Below, piece by piece: positions 30,992-34,866 of a stretch of 34,866 bases of DNA. Where the stretch lies: positions 1 through 34,866 of the forward strand of contig JANQMF010000193.1 of assembly GCA_028280225.1 (NCBI GenBank). The letters are read 5' to 3'. Source of the stretch: Pseudomonadales bacterium. GTDB taxonomy: Bacteria; Pseudomonadota; Gammaproteobacteria; Pseudomonadales; Azotimanducaceae. Both the position numbers and the translations under genes were made by a program. Positions within the stretch are counted from its first letter, which is position 1; every line of letters starts with the position of its first letter. The notes under the pieces were generated by a model. It saw only the letters and a list, made by a program, of their open reading frames with translations, was not told the origin of the DNA and made no database searches.

Positions 30992-32953
30992 ATGTACGAA
31001 CACGTACTGAGCCCCATTAACATAGGCGGTGTGACGGTGCCCAACCGGGTGGTGCGCACGGCCCATGCCACGGGCATTGGCAATGGACATATGAGTGCGG
31101 AACTCATCGAATATCACGCCGCTCGCGCCCAGGGTGGCGTGGGTTTGACCATCATCGAAATTCTGTCGGTCCACCCGACCAGTCCCGCTTCGCTGAACGC
31201 CTTTGACCCCCGGCTGGGGGGTGAGTACACGCAGCTTTTGGAAGCCTGCGCGCCACATGGGATGAAATTATTCCAACAAATTTGGCATGCGGGGCACAAC
31301 GGTTCACCCCTTGACGGCAGCCCACCCTGGTCAGCGTCGGATATCCCAAGTCCTCAGGTTGGGGTGGTGCCCAGGCCGATGTCAAAAGATCAGATCCAGG
31401 AAATTGTCGGGGCTTATGCTGATGCCGTAAAGTTGTGTAAAGATTCGGGCCTGCACGGGGTTGAGATCCATGGTGCTCACGGCTATTTGCCCCAGCAGTT
31501 CCTGTCCGCCAATACCAACAAAAGAGAAGATGAATACGGCGGCAGCCTGGCCAACCGCATGCGCTTTTTGTTAGAAATTATGCGTGCATGCCGTGTGCAC
31601 GCGGCAGATGGTTTTGCCGTGGGGGTGCGCCTGGCCGCGGATGGGACAACCGGCGGGATTGGACCGGATGAGAACATTGCCGTGACCCGGGTTTTAAAGG
31701 CAGAGGGTCTGGTGGACTTTGTCAACGTCTCCATGGGCAGTTACCACAGTTTCCCCAAGATGATCGGCGGCATGCACGAGCCGGTGGGTTATGAGCTGGA
31801 AACCGCTGAACCCGTGGCCCGGGCGAGTGGTGAAGTGCCGTCCATTGTTACGGGCAGATTCCGCACCCTTGAGGAAGCGGATCAGGTGATTCGCCTGGGC
31901 CAGGCGGATCTGGTGGGCATGACCCGGGCCACCATCGCGGATCCGGATCTGGTCAGCAAAACTCAGCGCGGTCAAGCCAATCGGGTGCGGCCCTGTATTG
32001 CATGCAACCAGGGTTGTGTGGGCCAATTGTTAGGCCCGTTGCGCAAGGTTGGCTGTGCGGTAAATGCCGGTGCCGGTTTTGAAACCCGGTGGGGGGATGA
32101 CAAGCTTACGCAAACAGACAATGCCAGACATGTTTTGGTTATTGGGGGTGGTCCCGCCGGGATGGAAGCGGCGCGCGTAGCGGCCAGGCGCGGGCACAAG
32201 GTTACCCTGGCGGAAGCCATGCCGGATCTGGGGGGCACCCTGGAATTGGCCAGTCGTGCACCCACCCGGCAGCAGTTCAAAGATTTTGTGCTTTGGTTGC
32301 AGGATGAAATTTATGCTGCGGGGGTGCAGGTCAAGCTGTCTACCTATGTGACCGCGGATGACCTGGCGGCATTTGCTCCGGACCATATCATATTGGCCAC
32401 CGGTGCTGAGCCCCGGATGGATGGTTTGCAAATGTCCCATCCCGGTGAGGCCATCCGGGGGATAGAGCTGGGGCACGTGATGTCCAGCAATGACCTATTC
32501 CATCAACCCGGCGCCATCCGGGCTACCCATGCCCTGGTGATAGATGACGTTGGCCACTATGAAGGCCTGGCCAGCGCGGAGCATCTGGCCAAGTCCGGCA
32601 CCAAGGTCACTTTGGTCACAAGGCTGCCCACCCTTGCGCCTGAGGTCAGAAGTGCGCTGATGGTGGACCCGGCCCTGGAACGTTTGAGCACCCTGGACTT
32701 CACCTATCATGTGGGTACACGGGTACTGAAAACAGACGGCCAGTCGGCTGAGTTGCAAGCGGTTACGGGTGGCGATGTGTGGCGGGTGAATGCGGATCTG
32801 GTGGTATTTATTTCCTTGAACCGGCCCCGGACGGACTTGTTGCAATCTATCCAGGCACAGTCGATTCCGCATACCCTGGTGGGAGACGCCAACGCCCCGC
32901 GGTTTCTGGTCCGCGCCGTGGCTGAAGGGCATGCCGCCGGCCGCTCCATCTAA
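30992..32953 (+). CDS. Old-yellow-enzyme/dienoyl-CoA-reductase-like flavin and Fe-S oxidoreductase
   Basis: A 653-residue enzyme with an N-terminal FMN-binding (beta/alpha)8 barrel (HGAHGYLPQQFLSANTNKREDEYGG), a four-cysteine 4Fe-4S segment (Cys335, Cys338, Cys342, Cys355, in CIACNQGC and VGC) and a C-terminal pyridine nucleotide-disulfide-type domain with Rossmann GGGPAG at 385-390. This is the layout of 2,4-dienoyl-CoA reductase, trimethylamine dehydrogenase and BaiCD/BaiH-type enone reductases. It reduces an activated C=C or an enone/dienoyl ring in the likely pathway. AGGGGAGGAGG precedes the ATG, 25 bp after the nitroreductase stop. Confidence 0.94.
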   Translation: MYEHVLSPINIGGVTVPNRVVRTAHATGIGNGHMSAELIEYHAARAQGGVGLTIIEILSVHPTSPASLNAFDPRLGGEYTQLLEACAPHGMKLFQQIWHAGHNGSPLDGSPPWSASDIPSPQVGVVPRPMSKDQIQEIVGAYADAVKLCKDSGLHGVEIHGAHGYLPQQFLSANTNKREDEYGGSLANRMRFLLEIMRACRVHAADGFAVGVRLAADGTTGGIGPDENIAVTRVLKAEGLVDFVNVSMGSYHSFPKMIGGMHEPVGYELETAEPVARASGEVPSIVTGRFRTLEEADQVIRLGQADLVGMTRATIADPDLVSKTQRGQANRVRPCIACNQGCVGQLLGPLRKVGCAVNAGAGFETRWGDDKLTQTDNARHVLVIGGGPAGMEAARVAARRGHKVTLAEAMPDLGGTLELASRAPTRQQFKDFVLWLQDEIYAAGVQVKLSTYVTADDLAAFAPDHIILATGAEPRMDGLQMSHPGEAIRGIELGHVMSSNDLFHQPGAIRATHALVIDDVGHYEGLASAEHLAKSGTKVTLVTRLPTLAPEVRSALMVDPALERLSTLDFTYHVGTRVLKTDGQSAELQAVTGGDVWRVNADLVVFISLNRPRTDLLQSIQAQSIPHTLVGDANAPRFLVRAVAEGHAAGRSI

Positions 32954-33045
32954 CAAGATATATCTGTCCTTAAAGGTGCCGGGTATGGCCGTCGGATGAA
33001 ATCGGCTTTATGATGCACCCCAAGATAAAATTTTCAGGAGGATAT

Positions 33046-33810
33046 GTGTCAGCCCAACCACTTAAAGACCGGGTTTGCGTCGTTACCGGTGCTGCTTCGG
33101 GGATTGGCCGTGCAGCGGCAACATTGCTGGCATCCCGGGGGGCAACGGTGATTGTCCTTGATCGTGATGAAGCGGGTGTGGGCCGGGTGGTTGAGGAACT
33201 CAACGCAGCCGGCGGCAGTGCCCACGGCCAAGTTTTCGACCTGATGAACAGTGCAGTAATACCTGACCTGGTAGACCGGATTTACCAGGCACATCAGCAT
33301 ATTGACGTGTTGATCAATTGCGCGGGATATCGGGGTAAACACCAACCTCTGGGATCCGTTGAACTGGACATCTGGGAGCAGACCCTGGGGATTAATCTCA
33401 CCGCACCCATGCTGTTGATTCAATGTGTGGCCCCACGCATGGCCGACCGGGGTGCCGGCGGCAAAATTGTCAACATCTCCTCGGGTGCCGGCCAGGTGGC
33501 CGGTTATGCACCAGCCTACTCCTGCTCAAAAGCTGCACTCAACCAATTAACCCGCAGCGCGGCGGGCCGTTACGGCCGCCATGGAATTAACGTGAATGCG
33601 GTAGCGCCGGGTCTGGTTGAAACGCCGGGACTGGAAACCGTGGAGAATCTTGAACGCGAGGTTCAGCCCGGGGGGCGTATGGCCAACCTGCTGCGCAAAG
33701 TCACGCAACCGGAAGATGTTGCTGAACTGATTGTCTTTTTGTCCAGCGAAACGTCAAATCACATTACCGGACAAACCATACACATCAACGCCGGGTCGCT
33801 GGTTGTTTAG
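33046..33810 (+). CDS. Short-chain dehydrogenase/reductase with GTG start
   Basis: A 254-residue classical SDR with cofactor motif TGAASGIG (14-21), NCAG in DVLINCAG, catalytic serine in the NISSG segment (about 144-146) and Tyr158-x3-Lys162 (YSCSK), so NAD(P)-dependent alcohol/ketone chemistry is likely. I chose GTG at 33046 because an ideal AGGAGG lies 4-9 nt upstream; two earlier ATGs at 33010 and 33013 lack a Shine-Dalgarno. It is 92 bp after the oxidoreductase and probably the last gene of the P450 operon. Its 3' end is followed by a hairpin shared with the convergent dioxygenase gene. Confidence 0.93.
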   Translation: MSAQPLKDRVCVVTGAASGIGRAAATLLASRGATVIVLDRDEAGVGRVVEELNAAGGSAHGQVFDLMNSAVIPDLVDRIYQAHQHIDVLINCAGYRGKHQPLGSVELDIWEQTLGINLTAPMLLIQCVAPRMADRGAGGKIVNISSGAGQVAGYAPAYSCSKAALNQLTRSAAGRYGRHGINVNAVAPGLVETPGLETVENLEREVQPGGRMANLLRKVTQPEDVAELIVFLSSETSNHITGQTIHINAGSLVV

Positions 33811-33818
33811 GCAAACGT

Positions 33819-33856
33819 GGACCCCGGAGTCTGTTGTAACAGCAGACTCGGGGTCC
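33819..33856. terminator. Hairpin between convergent SDR and TauD genes
   Basis: GGACCCC, then a bulged G, then GAGTCTG pairs with CAGACTC followed by GGGGTCC: 14 bp of stem around a 9-nt loop. It sits symmetrically in the 58-bp gap between two convergent genes, a typical position for a bidirectional terminator. A T-run is absent on both sides, so termination could need Rho. Confidence 0.6.
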
Positions 33857-33868
33857 GGATAAGGATAA

Positions 33869-34705
33869 CTAAGCGCTCAGCGATTCACCTTCGAGGGTGA
33901 TGCGGTGCATCAGTCTCTTCTGGCCCTGGTAATCATTCACCGCCCAATGCCAGGTGGCGCGATTGTCCCAGAACGCCAGGGTGCCCACTTGCCAATGTAA
34001 TCGCGTGGTGTGTTCCGGGCGTCCCACGTGCTGGTACAAATACTGAAGCAGCGGGGCTGATTCATCCTTGGTCCAGCCTTCAAACCGCAAGGTAAATCCG
34101 GGATTAACGTACAGGGATTTGCGCCCGGACAGGGGATGGGTGATAACAACCGGGTGAATGGCGTCTTGTACTGCCGCGTCAGCATTATTAAAACGCGCTA
34201 ACAACTCGCGGGGTTGGTTGGTGTTGTTGCCAAAAACGTGCCGGGAGGAATGCACCGCATTCAGGCCGGCCAGGGTATCTTTAAGACCATCGGATAAACT
34301 GTCATATGCAGCACAGGTGCTGGCGAACAAGGTATCGCCGCCGGTTTCCGGAGTTTGCAGTGCATACAACATAGAGCCAAGGGCGGGGATCTGGTCGTAA
34401 GAATGATCCGTATGCCATCCGCCGCCAATGTTGGCCTTCTGTTTGGGTTCTTTGCGGACCTCAGCTATGTTGGGATAACCGTCTACCTGGGGAAAGAAGC
34501 GGTTGACGTTAATTTCCCCAAAAGATTCAGCCAGCGCAATATGATCCTCGGGGGCCAGTTTTTGTTCACGAAAAAACAACACACTGTATTCGGCAAAGGC
34601 ACTGCGCAACTCAGCCATCAGTTGATCATCCAGGGCGCTCAGGTCCACGCCCCGCACTTCGGCGCCCACAGCACCGGTTGGGGTTATTGAGACGGTTTGA
34701 GACAT
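33869..34705 (-). CDS. TauD/TfdA-family Fe(II)/2-oxoglutarate dioxygenase
   Basis: A 278-residue enzyme. The iron triad is His98-x-Asp100 (GGWHTD) and His253 (TWHW), and the 2-oxoglutarate-binding arginine is Arg268 in MHRITL. TauD relatives hydroxylate the carbon next to a sulfonate, ether or other leaving group, releasing succinate and CO2. TauD, TfdA, AtsK and related enzymes cannot be told apart here. The start has AAGGAGG. It converges on the P450 operon across a hairpin and could be part of the same catabolic purpose, but it has its own promoter region near the window's right edge. Confidence 0.95.
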   Translation of the reverse strand: MSQTVSITPTGAVGAEVRGVDLSALDDQLMAELRSAFAEYSVLFFREQKLAPEDHIALAESFGEINVNRFFPQVDGYPNIAEVRKEPKQKANIGGGWHTDHSYDQIPALGSMLYALQTPETGGDTLFASTCAAYDSLSDGLKDTLAGLNAVHSSRHVFGNNTNQPRELLARFNNADAAVQDAIHPVVITHPLSGRKSLYVNPGFTLRFEGWTKDESAPLLQYLYQHVGRPEHTTRLHWQVGTLAFWDNRATWHWAVNDYQGQKRLMHRITLEGESLSA

Positions 34706-34781
34706 GGCATTCCTCCTTCGAACCTAATTGTCGCCCGTGCCAGGGGCAGGTTGGATGGGGATTATTACCCCACGAACAGTA

Positions 34782-34821
34782 CTTAGGCAAAGTATTTAGG
34801 CAAAGTAGTTAAGCAAAAAGT
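34782..34821. repeat. Three imperfect 13-bp direct repeats upstream of the dioxygenase gene
   Basis: CTTAGGCAAAGTA, TTTAGGCAAAGTA and the weaker GTTAAGCAAAAAGT lie end to end at 34782-34821. They are 77 bp upstream of the TauD-family start. Their role is unknown; regulator-binding iterons are one possibility. Confidence 0.75.
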
Positions 34822-34866
34822 GGGCCAGGTAACCTGGTCTTGGGAGTCCATACCCAAGCACCTACC

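Overview
This window reads as a chromosomal segment from a Gram-negative bacterium, most likely a marine or aquatic gammaproteobacterium. The signs are an outer-membrane TonB-dependent receptor, Fur-box-like operators, Shine-Dalgarno motifs of AGGAG type, moderately high GC, and a dense mix of accessory oxidoreductases typical of lipid- or steroid-degrading marine Gammaproteobacteria. The taxonomic guess is inference. I saw no rRNA, tRNA, CRISPR array, insertion sequence or phage gene.

Region 1 (1-12844) is an iron/siderophore transport island. Two half-size ABC exporter-fold proteins of YbtP/YbtQ-IrtA/IrtB type (the first cut by the window edge) run leftward. An ICMT-like membrane methyltransferase runs rightward from the same Fur-box intergenic region. 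Next come an MFS transporter with a His-rich tail, a 59-residue membrane protein and a PepSY membrane reductase-like protein (all leftward). A second Fur box lies between these and a rightward operon of TonB receptor, ABC ATPase and a very large ABC permease fused to a degenerate M1-peptidase-like domain. The two Fur boxes share 19 of 20 bases.

Region 2 (13175-23773) holds small redox, detoxification and NTF2-like genes. They are a Gfa-type zinc protein, VOC proteins, a redoxin gene, a divergent SDR, AraC and TetR regulators, a GPH-type symporter, a DUF385 (deazaflavin-type) protein, a PNPOx-like flavoprotein, a YHS protein and a MAPEG protein. The most notable item is the redoxin gene at 15223-14003. 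An in-frame TGA occupies the active-site cysteine position (W-U-P-A-C), and a perfect 8-bp stem with a GUU loop follows 13 nt downstream. This is very probably a selenoprotein of 406 residues that ordinary annotation would split into two hypothetical ORFs. A perfect 29-bp palindrome of TetR-operator type overlaps the start region of a VOC gene close to the TetR gene.

Region 3 (23820-34866) is catabolic. A leftward unit has an acyl-CoA ligase, an AraC regulator and an exported haloalkane-dehalogenase-like hydrolase. A second DUF385 protein follows. A TetR gene is then divergent from a tight operon of cytochrome P450, [3Fe-4S]-type ferredoxin, nitroreductase, old-yellow-enzyme/dienoyl-CoA-reductase-like protein and SDR. 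A convergent TauD-type dioxygenase closes the window. The P450 operon looks like an oxidation and ring/double-bond reduction pathway for a hydrophobic substrate such as a steroid, terpenoid or aromatic. The substrate cannot be read from the sequence.
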